From assembly GCA_002335385.1 (NCBI GenBank), contig DCVK01000015.1, positions 1 to 64,000 on the forward strand: DNA of 64,000 nucleotides. The letters are read 5' to 3'. The notes beneath the pieces were generated by a model that was not told the DNA's origin, did no database searches, and saw only the letters and a list, made by a program, of their open reading frames with translations. The translations under genes were made by a program, and so were the position numbers. Each line of letters opens with the position of its first letter. The stretch's first letter is position 1. The DNA is from Candidatus Aminicenantes bacterium UBA2190. GTDB lineage: Bacteria; Acidobacteriota; Aminicenantia; UBA2199. This document shows positions 24,736 through 35,003 of the stretch, piece by piece.

Positions 24736-25790
24736 CTTTGTCGCTCCTTGATCCCGGTCTTGTCTTCCCCATCCACCGTGATGACCACCTTCCCCCTGGC
24801 GTGCCCCGCCTCGACATAGCGGTGGGCCTCGGCGGCTTGCTCCAGCGGGAAGCTGCGGTCGATGACCGTCTTGATCTTCCCCGCCTCGATCAGATCCCTG
24901 ACCGCGAGCAGGTCCGCGACGCTCCCCGGCGCCAGCGCGCAGATTGCCTTCCTGCCGCCGCTCAGCGAGGTCCACAGCATGCGCAAAAGCTTTCCCGTCT
25001 TGAAGCTGGCCGCGAGATAGCTTCCGTCCGCCGCAAGCGAGTTTTTGCAGCGCGAAAAAGAGCTCCGGCCCAGCACGTCGAAGATCAGGTCGTAGGTTTC
25101 CCCGTTCCGGGTGAAATCCTCCATCCGGTAATCGATCACCTTGCCGGCTCCCAGGGACCGCACGTACTCCGATCTCTCGACCGCGCACACGCCGGTGACC
25201 TCGGCCCCGAGGTGCCGGGCGATCTGCACCGCCGCCGAGCCGATGCCGCCGCTGGCGCCGACAACCAGCACCTTCTGCCCCGGCCGGACCTTCATTCTCC
25301 GCAGCAGGCCCAGGGCCATGACGGCGCCATAGGGGACGACTGCGGCCTCCTCATAGGTCATATTGGCCGGCATGAGCGCCAGGCACGCGTTTTCGGGCAG
25401 GCGCACGTACTCGGCATAGGCGCCCATGCTTTGGCCGCGATAGCCGAAGACCGGGTCACCCGGCTTGAATCGCCTCACGTCCCTTCCCACGGCCTCGATC
25501 TCCCCCGAGAACTCGCTTCCCAAGACTTGTACCCGCGGCCGGCCGATGCCGAAGTACGTCCTCGTGAAGACCCACAGGATGAAGGGCATGTTGAATTCAC
25601 GCGGCGAGACGGCCTTGAAATTCCGGGCCAGCAGGTCCCCGTAGTTCACTGACGTTGCGCGGACCCTGACCAGGACCTCCCTGTCCCCGGGGACCGGCTT
25701 GCCGATCTTCCGCACCCGCAGGACCTCGGGCGGCCCGTATTCGCTGACCACCACCGCGTTCATGAACCGGTTCGCTTTCCGCTTTCTCAT
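24732..25790 (-). CDS. MDR-family NAD(P)-dependent oxidoreductase
   Basis: A 352-aa paralogue of the next gene in the operon: GSEFSGEIEAVGRDVRRFKPGDPVFGY in the GroES-like half, VVGASGGIGSAAVQIARHL in the nucleotide-binding half, and the shared C-terminal (E)AGHARGKVVITVDG. The ATG at 25790 overlaps the HTH gene stop as ATGA with GAGG 8 nt upstream; the ATG at 25763 would give a more standard MDR N-terminus (MNAVVVSEYG). Both tandem copies are likely controlled by the small HTH regulator just upstream. Confidence 0.86.
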   Translation of the reverse strand: MRKRKANRFMNAVVVSEYGPPEVLRVRKIGKPVPGDREVLVRVRATSVNYGDLLARNFKAVSPREFNMPFILWVFTRTYFGIGRPRVQVLGSEFSGEIEAVGRDVRRFKPGDPVFGYRGQSMGAYAEYVRLPENACLALMPANMTYEEAAVVPYGAVMALGLLRRMKVRPGQKVLVVGASGGIGSAAVQIARHLGAEVTGVCAVERSEYVRSLGAGKVIDYRMEDFTRNGETYDLIFDVLGRSSFSRCKNSLAADGSYLAASFKTGKLLRMLWTSLSGGRKAICALAPGSVADLLAVRDLIEAGKIKTVIDRSFPLEQAAEAHRYVEAGHARGKVVITVDGEDKTGIKERQR

Positions 25791-26014
25791 TTGGAATCCT
25801 CATCCAGCCGGAAGGAGAAGACCTCCGTCAGCGGCAGGCCGAAGACATGGGCGATGCGGAAGGCCAACTCCAGGGAAGGGTAGTATTTGCCGTTCTCGAT
25901 GGCGGCGAGCGTCTGTCGCGTCACGCCCGTCCGGTCGGCCAGCTGCTGCTGGGTCATCTCGCCCGCGAGGAAGCGCAGCTTGCGGATCTCGTTGCCGATG
26001 ACGCACTTGGCCAT
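25787..26014 (-). CDS. Small XRE/HTH-3 transcriptional regulator
   Basis: A 75-aa protein that is little more than a helix-turn-helix of the Cro/CI type (MTQQQLADRTGVTRQTLAAIENGKYYPSLELAFRIA split in two helices pairs), followed by a short tail. It closely resembles the YozG-like regulators found next to small membrane proteins, and here a four-helix membrane protein ends 1 bp before it. It starts the overlapping HTH/MDR/MDR cluster. Confidence 0.88.
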   Translation of the reverse strand: MAKCVIGNEIRKLRFLAGEMTQQQLADRTGVTRQTLAAIENGKYYPSLELAFRIAHVFGLPLTEVFSFRLDEDSK

Positions 26015-26015
26015 G

Positions 26016-26462
26016 CTAATGCCCCCTGCGGTAGTAGTAGATCTTGGCCCCCTCCGAGATGACGGAGGCGATGAACCCCGAGCCGAGGAGGGCGGCGAAC
26101 ATCACCCAGGGCGGCATGCCCAGGGCCTGCGACCCCATGGCCAGGAAGAAGCCCAGGATGAACAGCCAGTGGGAGATGCGGATGGACTTCAGCTCGATCA
26201 GCTTGTCCCGCTCGTCGTCAACGGTGGACAGGTCCTCGTCGGTGGCGATCTTGTTGACGATGGCAAAGACGATGTGGATGACGATCTGCGCGGCGATCCC
26301 TACCGGGATCAGGATCAGAAAGGCCCTGCCCCAGAACTTGAAGTCGTTGATGATGGCCGGGTTCGCCGCTATGTACTTGTGATACACGTACAGCGAATAC
26401 CCCCCGAGGATCAGTATGGAGCCGATGACGGACACGAGTATCTGTCTTTCCTTCTGTTCCAT
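26016..26462 (-). CDS. Four-helix membrane protein paired with HTH regulator
   Basis: About 148 aa. The ATG at 26462 has AGGAGG 5 nt before it; a GTG two codons upstream is less likely. Four hydrophobic segments (~10-30, 45-70, 95-115, 120-140). A charged loop TVDDERDKLIELKSIR lies between helices two and three. Small membrane proteins with this DERD..I loop commonly sit next to a Cro/CI-type regulator, as here; function unknown. First gene of the four-gene operon. Confidence 0.75.
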   Translation of the reverse strand: MEQKERQILVSVIGSILILGGYSLYVYHKYIAANPAIINDFKFWGRAFLILIPVGIAAQIVIHIVFAIVNKIATDEDLSTVDDERDKLIELKSIRISHWLFILGFFLAMGSQALGMPPWVMFAALLGSGFIASVISEGAKIYYYRRGH

Positions 26463-26702
26463 GTTCACCTCCTATTGTCAATAAGACTTAACTTTATGTT
26501 ATCTATCATGTGCATAATGTATTATTTTTTTGTCATCTTGTCAAGCATATTTTACATTTAATTATTTTTTCCCCCTTTACTAAGCGCATACAGGCTGCCG
26601 ATGGCCCGCTGACAAGACCGATCGATCGCGGAAGACGGCGGCACGGGATTGATTAGCCGCCTTCATGCCGCTACAATGTGGCTTCAAAAAGGGGTTATCT
26701 TC

Positions 26703-26940
26703 ATGGAAAAATATCACGAGCTGCACCGGAAGGAGAAGGAGATCCGGGACGAGCTGCGCCGGCGACGCGGCCGAGAAGTGCCACGCCTTGTCCGTGATGA
26801 TCCGCCAGCTCGAGCGCGAGCCGAATAAGGTGGCGGCCGAGCAGGTCACCGACGTCGCGGTGACGAAATTGTGCATCGGCCGCATCGACATCGAGTTCAT
26901 GAGCGGCAAGAGATCGGAAAAGACGGTCCTGTCGGAATGA
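26703..26940 (+). pseudogene. Decayed pyridoxamine-phosphate-oxidase-like gene
   Basis: The start reads MEKYHELHRKEKEIRDEL and the end reads DAAEKCHALSVMIRQLERE ... IGRIDIEFMSGKRSEK, matching the two ends of the intact gene at 40936-41436. Roughly 260-280 bp of the middle is missing and the two parts are in different frames. So it is a deletion relic. Confidence 0.8.
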
Positions 26941-27013
26941 GATCACCGGACCCTCATGCCGGGATGGTGTGATTGCGTTTGCCGGTTCATTGGAGTATAT
27001 TTCCGCCAGCAAC

Positions 27014-28228
27014 ATGGCCCCTGTAAAGAATTTCCTTTATTTGGCGAGGACCCTGCGGCGCGTGCCGCGCATGGCCCTGGTTTCTCCGGCGCTGAACCTG
27101 TTCTTCCTCCGCTATATCGGAAACTTCCGCATCAAGAACAGCGCCGGCCATTGGACCGTTCATTCCCACCTGCCTCCCCTCAATCACCCGGCCTTCGGCC
27201 GTTTCGTCGGCCTCCATCTGCTGGAGCGGATCGCCGGCCCTTCTCACGCCCAGATCGGCCTGACCAACGCCTGCCCTCAAGCGTGCGCCTATTGCTACAA
27301 CCGCGAACGCCGCGGCCAGGCCATGGACACGGAGACCATCCTCCGCGCCGTGCGCGAGTTGAAGGAGCTTGGGGTCTGCTGGCTGGGGCTTACCGGCGGC
27401 GAGCCGCTGCTGAACCCGGATATCGCGCGCATCGTCGCCAGCGCCGCCGACGGCTGCGCGGTCAAGTTGTTCACCACCGGCAGCACCCTGACTCCGGAAA
27501 GGGCGCGGGAATTGAAACAGGCCGGGCTCTTTTCGGTTTCGGTCAGCCTGGACCACTGGCTGCCGGAGATCCACGACCGCAACCGCGGCCTGACCGGAGC
27601 GTTCGCCACCGCCTTGAGCGCCATCCGCCTGTTCAAGGTAACGGGAGGCGTCCAGGTCGGCGTGTCGGCGGTGGTCAGCCGCGACATGATCCAGCGCGGC
27701 CAGGTGGAGGAATTCCTGGAATTCCTGCAGGGGCTGGGCATCGACGAGGCCTGGCTCTGCGAGCCCAAGCCGTCGGTGGCCGCGTTCTGGGATGAAAGCC
27801 AGGTGATCAGCCCGGCCGAGCACCGGCAGCTGTCCGACCTGCAGGACCGCCGCAACCGCCGCGCCGGCATGACGGTCAACTACCTCGGCCATTTCGAAAG
27901 CCGGGAGAATTTCGGCTGCAACGCCGGCCACAAGATGGTCTACATCGACGCCTGCGGTGAGGTCAGCCCCTGCGTGTTCACGCCCATGACTTTCGGCAAC
28001 ATCCGCGACCGCTCCCTGAAAGAGATCTTCACGGCGATGAAGTCCCATTTTCCTTCCGGCGACACCTGTTTCATCAACCGGAACTTCCCCCTGATCCGTG
28101 ATGCCGGCCGCGGCCAGGGCTTCCTCGATCCCGCCGCCTCGCTGCGGGTGATGGACAAGGCCGAATTCGGGGAGCTCTCCGGATTTTTCCGCCTTTATCT
28201 CCGCGATCGCAAGGAAAGGCGCGCATGA
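27014..28228 (+). CDS. Radical SAM/SPASM-type protein
   Basis: About 404 aa from the ATG at 27014 (a GTG at 26969 is also possible; neither has a strong ribosome site). The radical SAM core has NACPQACAYCYN, the CxxxCxxC cluster that binds [4Fe-4S] and SAM, then GLTGGEPLLNPD. A SPASM-like C-terminal segment follows (FGCNAGHKMVYIDACGEVSPC ... GNIRDRSLKEIF), giving room for auxiliary cluster ligands. N-terminal ~60 residues are basic and hydrophobic, possibly membrane-associated. Overlaps the next gene as ATGA. It heads a four-gene operon with a GMC oxidoreductase; substrate unknown. Confidence 0.88.
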   Translation: MAPVKNFLYLARTLRRVPRMALVSPALNLFFLRYIGNFRIKNSAGHWTVHSHLPPLNHPAFGRFVGLHLLERIAGPSHAQIGLTNACPQACAYCYNRERRGQAMDTETILRAVRELKELGVCWLGLTGGEPLLNPDIARIVASAADGCAVKLFTTGSTLTPERARELKQAGLFSVSVSLDHWLPEIHDRNRGLTGAFATALSAIRLFKVTGGVQVGVSAVVSRDMIQRGQVEEFLEFLQGLGIDEAWLCEPKPSVAAFWDESQVISPAEHRQLSDLQDRRNRRAGMTVNYLGHFESRENFGCNAGHKMVYIDACGEVSPCVFTPMTFGNIRDRSLKEIFTAMKSHFPSGDTCFINRNFPLIRDAGRGQGFLDPAASLRVMDKAEFGELSGFFRLYLRDRKERRA

Positions 28229-28662
28229 AGGCTCAAGGCCTGATCCTGTACCGTGTCGCGAGCCTGGCCATGGCCACCTGTTTTGCAGCCGTGGGCCTGG
28301 CCTTTTTTGCCGCGCCGGAGCCGGTCCTCGAATGGTTCAACCGCCTGTCCGCTCCCCTGGGCCTGCCGCCCGCACCGGTCCAGGCCGGAAGCTTTTTCCC
28401 CGTCCTGGCGCTGGCCTACATGTACCTCGTAACCCTGCTGGCCGGGCTGATGTTTAAAAGGCCGGGGAATCCCCTGTTCCCGATACTGTTGGCCCAGGGA
28501 AAATTCGCCAGCTCCATCCTGTCGCTGGTCTTCTTTTTTGGCCGCGCCCCGTACCTGATCTGCCTGGCCAACGCCGTCATTGACGGGGGCATCGGCGCGC
28601 TGGTGCTGTGGCTGTTTTTCCTGCAAAAGCGCTGCGCCGCTTCATGGCCAACCTACCCCTGA
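28225..28662 (+). CDS. Small four-helix membrane protein
   Basis: A 145-aa protein with four hydrophobic segments (VASLAMATCFAAVGLAFFAA, FPVLALAYMYLVTLLAGLMF, and two more), similar in size and spacing to DoxX-like proteins but without a clear signature. It is translationally coupled to the radical SAM gene (ATGA) and its end overlaps the next gene by 19 bp. May carry or present a lipid-soluble intermediate (inference only). Confidence 0.7.
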   Translation: MKAQGLILYRVASLAMATCFAAVGLAFFAAPEPVLEWFNRLSAPLGLPPAPVQAGSFFPVLALAYMYLVTLLAGLMFKRPGNPLFPILLAQGKFASSILSLVFFFGRAPYLICLANAVIDGGIGALVLWLFFLQKRCAASWPTYP

Positions 28663-29189
28663 GGATACTGCTGGCAGGCCTCCTCACCGCCGGCCGGAAA
28701 AAAGGCCTCAAGGATCTTTTCAAGCTGACGGCAGAGGCGTTCGCCCAGGCGCCACCCGACCTGCGCGGCTTGTCCCGCGGCGAAATTCTTCTTAACTATG
28801 GGCGCTTCACCCGCGCCGAGGCCGAAAGATCGCTCGCCGGCGGTACGGCCCAAGCGGTAAGGGAAAAGCTGCGCGACCGTTCCCGGCGCCTGGGCCGGGA
28901 TATTCGTTCCCGTCTGCCCATCCGCAGCCGCGCCGACGCCGCGGCCGCGCTGCGCAGCCTCTATCGCATGCTGGCCATCGACCTGGCGGTCGACGCCCGG
29001 GGAGACGTGACGGTCCGCCGTTGCTCTCTCGCGGCCCATTACACTCCGGAAGTCTGCCTTTTCATGTCGGCCATGGACGAAGGCATCGTCGCCGGCCTGA
29101 GCGACGGCCGGCTTGTCTTCACCCGGCGCCTGACCGAAGGCGCCGACTGCTGCCGGGCCCGCATCGACTGGGACGGGAAAAATGAATAA
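28644..29189 (+). CDS. ATC-hydrolase-like protein
   Basis: About 181 aa from the ATG at 28644. The second half reads RCSLAAHYTPEVCLFMSAMDEGIVAGLSDG followed by RRLTEGADCCRARI (written here in short pieces of one region), resembling the C-terminal pattern of L-2-amino-thiazoline-4-carboxylic-acid-hydrolase-like proteins (conserved Cys and a final GxxxCxFR). The first half is basic and helical. I rate the family match as tentative. Its place between a membrane protein and a GMC oxidoreductase suggests a biosynthetic step. Confidence 0.6.
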   Translation: MANLPLRILLAGLLTAGRKKGLKDLFKLTAEAFAQAPPDLRGLSRGEILLNYGRFTRAEAERSLAGGTAQAVREKLRDRSRRLGRDIRSRLPIRSRADAAAALRSLYRMLAIDLAVDARGDVTVRRCSLAAHYTPEVCLFMSAMDEGIVAGLSDGRLVFTRRLTEGADCCRARIDWDGKNE

Positions 29190-30468
29190 GGCCGTGGTGA
29201 TCGGCAGCGGGGCCGGAGGCGCCATGTGCGCCCGGGAGCTGCAAGGGAAATACCAGGTCACCGTGCTGGAAGCGGGCCGCGCATTCCGCCCTTTCAACCT
29301 CAACCTCGACCTGATCGCAGGCTTCAGAAGAACCGGACTGCTGTTCGACGCCCGCGAGATCGGCTGGATCTTCCCGGCCATGAGGATCCGCAGGGCCGGC
29401 GCGGGCATGATCCTGGTCAACGGCCACGGCAGCGGCGGCACCACGACCATCAGCACCGGCAATGCCCTGCGCCGGGATGGGGCTTTGCGGGCGCTGGGGA
29501 TCGACCTGGATGAGGAATTCGCCGGGCTTTCCGGAGAGATTCCCGTGTTTTCCGGCCATCAGAAGATCTGGCGCCGCCTCACCGCGGATTTTTTCTCCAT
29601 CTGCCGGGATATGGGGCTTGACCCGCAGGCCATGCCCAAGATGGGCGACTACGAGCATTGCCGCGGCTGCGGCCGCTGCGTGCTGGGCTGCCCGCACGGC
29701 ATCAAGTGGGACAGCCGGCGGCTCCTGGAACAGGCGTTGAAAAATGGCGCCCGCCTGCTGACCTCCCATCGGGCCGAGCGGGTCGTTCACGAAAAGGGCC
29801 GCGCCAGCGGGGTACTGGCCCGGAACGGCCTGCGGCAGAAATGGTTCCCGGCCGACCTGGTCATCCTGGCCGCCGGCGGCCTGGGCACGCCGAAGGTCCT
29901 GCAGGACTCGGGCGTCGACTGCGACGCCACGCTGTTCGTGGATCCGGTGCTCTGCGTGGCCGCTGAAATGGAAAACTGCCAGCAGAACCGCGAGCTGCCC
30001 ATGCCCTTTGCCGTGCAAATGAACGGCTATATCATTTCCCCCTACTTCGACCATCTCAGCTTCTTCTTCAACCGGGAATGGCGCCGGAAGGCCGGGAATA
30101 TCTACAGCCTGATGATCAAGCTGGCCGACGAGAACCGGGGCGGCATGACGGGGGGACGCCTGCGGAAGACGCTGACCGCCGCTGACCGCGAGCGCCTGGA
30201 GCAGGCCGTGGGCACCTGCGCCGAGATGTTCCAGCGGGCGGGCGTGGACAAGAGCCGTCTTTTTTTCGGCACGCTCAACGCCGGGCATCCGGGAGGAATG
30301 CTGCCCCTGACCGCGGCGCAGGCCAAAACTTTCCACGATCCCAGGCTGCCGGAAAACCTTTTCGTGGCCGATGCCAGCCTGTTCCCCACTGCGCTGGGCA
30401 ATCCACCCATCCTGACCATCCTGGCCATGGCCAAGCGCGTCGCCAGGCTGTGCCGCCAGGCCGGTTAA
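29182..30468 (+). CDS. GMC-family FAD-dependent oxidoreductase
   Basis: A 428-aa flavoprotein. N-terminal Rossmann motif VVIGSGAGGAMCARE; NGHGSGGTTTISTGNA is the GMC substrate/FAD segment; CRGCGRCVLGCPHG is a cysteine cluster typical of one bacterial GMC group; VADASLFPTALGNPPILTILAMAKRVA is the C-terminal FAD/active-site block (shown here only as landmark). Catalyses oxidation of an alcohol or C-H group, cytoplasmic. Starts 8 bp inside the previous gene, completing the radical SAM operon. Slightly short for the family (usually 500+), mostly in the cap region. Confidence 0.88.
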   Translation: MNKAVVIGSGAGGAMCARELQGKYQVTVLEAGRAFRPFNLNLDLIAGFRRTGLLFDAREIGWIFPAMRIRRAGAGMILVNGHGSGGTTTISTGNALRRDGALRALGIDLDEEFAGLSGEIPVFSGHQKIWRRLTADFFSICRDMGLDPQAMPKMGDYEHCRGCGRCVLGCPHGIKWDSRRLLEQALKNGARLLTSHRAERVVHEKGRASGVLARNGLRQKWFPADLVILAAGGLGTPKVLQDSGVDCDATLFVDPVLCVAAEMENCQQNRELPMPFAVQMNGYIISPYFDHLSFFFNREWRRKAGNIYSLMIKLADENRGGMTGGRLRKTLTAADRERLEQAVGTCAEMFQRAGVDKSRLFFGTLNAGHPGGMLPLTAAQAKTFHDPRLPENLFVADASLFPTALGNPPILTILAMAKRVARLCRQAG

Positions 30469-30532
30469 ATCAGTCCCAAGTCAACCGGGTCACAAAGCCC
30501 GTAATCCTGGCGCCTGTTCCTGCGAATATGGC

Positions 30533-30590
30533 GCCGCCCGCAATGGGGCACTTGTCGCTGTGCGCGGTGAGCAGCCTGCCGCATGCAGGC
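30533..30590 (-). pseudogene. Fragment of DUF3795 gene 3' end
   Basis: Reads CGRLLTAHSDKCP and then frameshifts by a lost C, closely matching CGKLLTVHSDICPHC of the intact gene at 23235-23299. Only the zinc-ribbon segment remains. Confidence 0.7.
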
Positions 30591-30686
30591 AATTGGGGTC
30601 TTTCATTATTACTTTCCCTATCCAAGAATAAATAAAGAAAGGTCCTTTCAGATCAATTATCATAATGTAAGACGCCAATGATCCCG

Positions 30687-31913
30687 CTACCACATCTTGC
30701 CGTAGGTCGGATGGTAGTTGAAGCCGCGGCTCCACATGGTGGTGTTGAAGGTCTGCTGGCGGATGTTCATCATTACGTTGTGCTTGATCATGTTGCCCAC
30801 CGCGTCGCCCCCCTTGCCGCCCTTGCCCGCCCGGCCTTTCCCGGCCGGAGTTCCGGGCTGGGCCTCTGCGGCCGTCAGCGAGAGGAGCCGGCCGAGGGCA
30901 TGCCGCCGCTGCTCGGCGTCGCCGTGGCTGACCAGGGTGCGCAGCACCAGCCACAGGCCCGGCGCGGTCGCCACCTGGGCGCGCTCGGCGGCGGAAAAGC
31001 CGGGCCAGGCGCGCAGCAGCTCTTGGCGCACCCCGGCCACGTCGGCGTCGTCCAGCTGCGCCGGCAGCGCCGCCCCGTTCCGGCGCAGGAGCCGGGAGTA
31101 GGCGTACAGTTCGCAGAAGGCGGAAGCGGCCATCTCGGTCAGCGGCGGATCGCCGGCAACGAGCGCCCTGCCGCGCTCCGCCAAGCGGGCGCGGACCATG
31201 GCCACCACCGGGTCGGAAGCGGGCGACTCCCGCAGCCACTGGCGGGTTGTCTCCTCAAGGCTCCCGCGCATCTCTTCAAGATCCTTCTGCCCCGCCTTCA
31301 TGATCCAGGCCACGACCTGCGGGTACTGGCCGAAGGTCTTCCTTTCGCCGGCGCTCTTGCCGGCCCACCAGGCGGAGCTGAACTGGCCGAGGATGAGCCG
31401 TTCCTGCGCCGCGGTGAACGGGGCGCCCAGGGCGAACTCCAGGACGAAGAGAAAGGAGCGGCGCACGCTATCCAGTTCGCTGTCCGTTGCCGGCGCGCGG
31501 GTGGCAACGGGCGACGGCAAGCGCGGCTCCGCGGCCAGCCGGCGGCTGAGCGCGTCGATGATCTTGGCCTCTTCGGCCTGGCCGGCGGCCAGCCTGGGGT
31601 GCACGGTCCGGCCCGGGGTGATGATCATCTGCGTTGCCTTGCCGCCGTTCTTGCCGAGGAACAGGATGTCGCCGGGGCGCGCCCGGGTGGCCGGGATCTC
31701 CTCGGCCGCGGCCAGGTCGACCAGGCGGTCCTTGTCGTACACGACCAGTTGCAGCAGCTTGTCCTCGTTCTCCAGGTCGCGCAGGATCAGCTCCACGCCG
31801 CTTCCGGCCGGGCGCAGCTCGGTGATCAGGTAGGCCTTGTCGGCGGCCGCCAGGAAACCCGGCAGCACCAGGAGCAGCAGTATCGTCAGGATGGCAGGTT
31901 TGCTTTTTATCAT
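30687..31913 (-). CDS. Secreted protein of unknown function with Gly-rich stretch
   Basis: About 408 aa from the ATG at 31913, which opens a signal peptide (ILTILLLLVLPGFLAAA). Residues ~25-120 look like a beta domain (YLITELRPAGSGVELIL); ~125-340 is helical and Arg/Ala-rich, with WWAGKSAGERKTFGQYP and several LLR repeats of helical pairs. A GKGRAGKGGKGG stretch and an Asn/Met/His-rich tail (MIKHNVMMNIRQQ, FNYHPTYGKMW) end the protein. I do not recognise a family. Confidence 0.7.
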   Translation of the reverse strand: MIKSKPAILTILLLLVLPGFLAAADKAYLITELRPAGSGVELILRDLENEDKLLQLVVYDKDRLVDLAAAEEIPATRARPGDILFLGKNGGKATQMIITPGRTVHPRLAAGQAEEAKIIDALSRRLAAEPRLPSPVATRAPATDSELDSVRRSFLFVLEFALGAPFTAAQERLILGQFSSAWWAGKSAGERKTFGQYPQVVAWIMKAGQKDLEEMRGSLEETTRQWLRESPASDPVVAMVRARLAERGRALVAGDPPLTEMAASAFCELYAYSRLLRRNGAALPAQLDDADVAGVRQELLRAWPGFSAAERAQVATAPGLWLVLRTLVSHGDAEQRRHALGRLLSLTAAEAQPGTPAGKGRAGKGGKGGDAVGNMIKHNVMMNIRQQTFNTTMWSRGFNYHPTYGKMW

Positions 31914-32027
31914 GGGGCGATTGTAGGGGCGGAGAGGGAAAGAGTCAAGCATGCGCCTTTCAGGCAGATTACTATATGGGTCAACGATACCCTCTTTAAG
32001 TAGATTTTAAAGAGGCAATGCGCAACG

Positions 32028-32096
32028 AACATCGGCCGCATCGACGTCGAATTTCTCAGCGGCAAAGGGACGGAAATAATCGACAAGACTCCCTGA
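32028..32096 (+). pseudogene. C-terminal relic of pyridoxamine-phosphate-oxidase-like gene
   Basis: An open 22-codon stretch plus stop reads NIGRIDVEFLSGKGTEIID, matching the C-terminus of the intact gene at 40.9 kb (CIGRIDIETMSGKRS). No start or upstream part is present. Confidence 0.65.
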
Positions 32097-32102
32097 GCCG
32101 AT

Positions 32103-33887
<1,785 letters not shown>

Positions 33888-34148
33888 TGGCCAACTCCCA
33901 TGCGGACCGGATTCTGTCTGCCATTATAACGCAAATGGAATGGATTGGAACCGCGACGGTCTCTCTTTTTTCAGCCCGCGGCTGCCAATTACTTACTTCT
34001 ATTTATGAAACCCCACCCTGCAGGCACTCCAAGACATTTTTTAAAATCGAACCCATTCGGCTTTTCATTGCCCGTCATCTATCCTTCCCCGCGGACTGCA
34101 AGCGTCCCCTCTCAGCGCCCGAAGGGATTCCCCAAGCCCGCCCAGTTC

Positions 34149-34751
34149 CTAGAGCCCCTCCTGGCACTCGAGGGCGTCGCGTTCCAGCAGTCCGGCCGTC
34201 GTGCGCTCCTTGCCGACATAGCGGGCCAGCAGCCAGGCGGGCGACGACTCGTTGACCAGGCCGATCGCCTCGACCCAGTCGCCCCGGACGACGTAGCCGG
34301 GGCGCGGCTCGGGCGGCAGCGGGCCGACGACGAGGAAGTGGGCCTTGGCAACATTCACCCGGCAGCGGTAAGCGGGCTTCCACGAATCCGGGGTGAAGGT
34401 TTCGCCGGGCCAGCCGGCGCCGCAGAAGGAGGCGATGCCGTCGGTGACCTGCATGGTCACCCTGCCGTTTTTAGTGGTGAAAGTGACGGCGCCCTGGTCA
34501 TCGCGGTATTCCCAGCGGCCGTCGCCGACGAAGCCGGCGATGCCGATGCCGTCGCAGATGTGGGTGGTGGCGCCGAACACGGCCGAATAGGAGAACGACA
34601 GCGTGTCGCCGGCGCGCATCAGCGCCAGCGGCCCGTGCTGGCCCATCCAGACGCCGCTGGGGTCGAAGCCGCGGTCGTCGGCTGCCGCCGGAGCATCGGT
34701 CGCCGCTGCCGAAACGGCGATCAGCAAAAGGAGAACGGAACATTTCCGCAT
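34149..34751 (-). CDS. Secreted hypothetical protein
   Basis: About 200 aa from the ATG at 34751 (AGGAGG 5 nt before). Signal peptide ends near ATDAPAAA. The body is a beta-rich domain beginning GFDPSGVWMGQHGPLAL and containing TTHICDGIGIAGFVGDGRWEY and a Cys-Gly pair (SFCGAGWPG). This pattern of a short lipocalin- or surface-type fold is suggestive only. Stands alone. Confidence 0.7.
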   Translation of the reverse strand: MRKCSVLLLLIAVSAAATDAPAAADDRGFDPSGVWMGQHGPLALMRAGDTLSFSYSAVFGATTHICDGIGIAGFVGDGRWEYRDDQGAVTFTTKNGRVTMQVTDGIASFCGAGWPGETFTPDSWKPAYRCRVNVAKAHFLVVGPLPPEPRPGYVVRGDWVEAIGLVNESSPAWLLARYVGKERTTAGLLERDALECQEGL

Positions 34752-35003
34752 GAACGCCTCCTGTCGCACCAAGCCCGCTTCTTCAGGCGCAGGCTTGGGG
34801 ATCCATGATAGCGGAGTCGTCCCGGCCTGGCAAGCGGACGGCCCGCCTGAGCCGTAATCTTCATGTCACCGCGGTGAAGCGGCCCGCGCTCAAAACGTCG
34901 GACACTGCTTCTGCAAATCGGTGCCGGTGCCTGACTTTGTGATGTCGCAAAATATCCGATCCCGCCATGTTCAAGTCGGCATGGATGTTGTATATTCTGA
35001 TGG

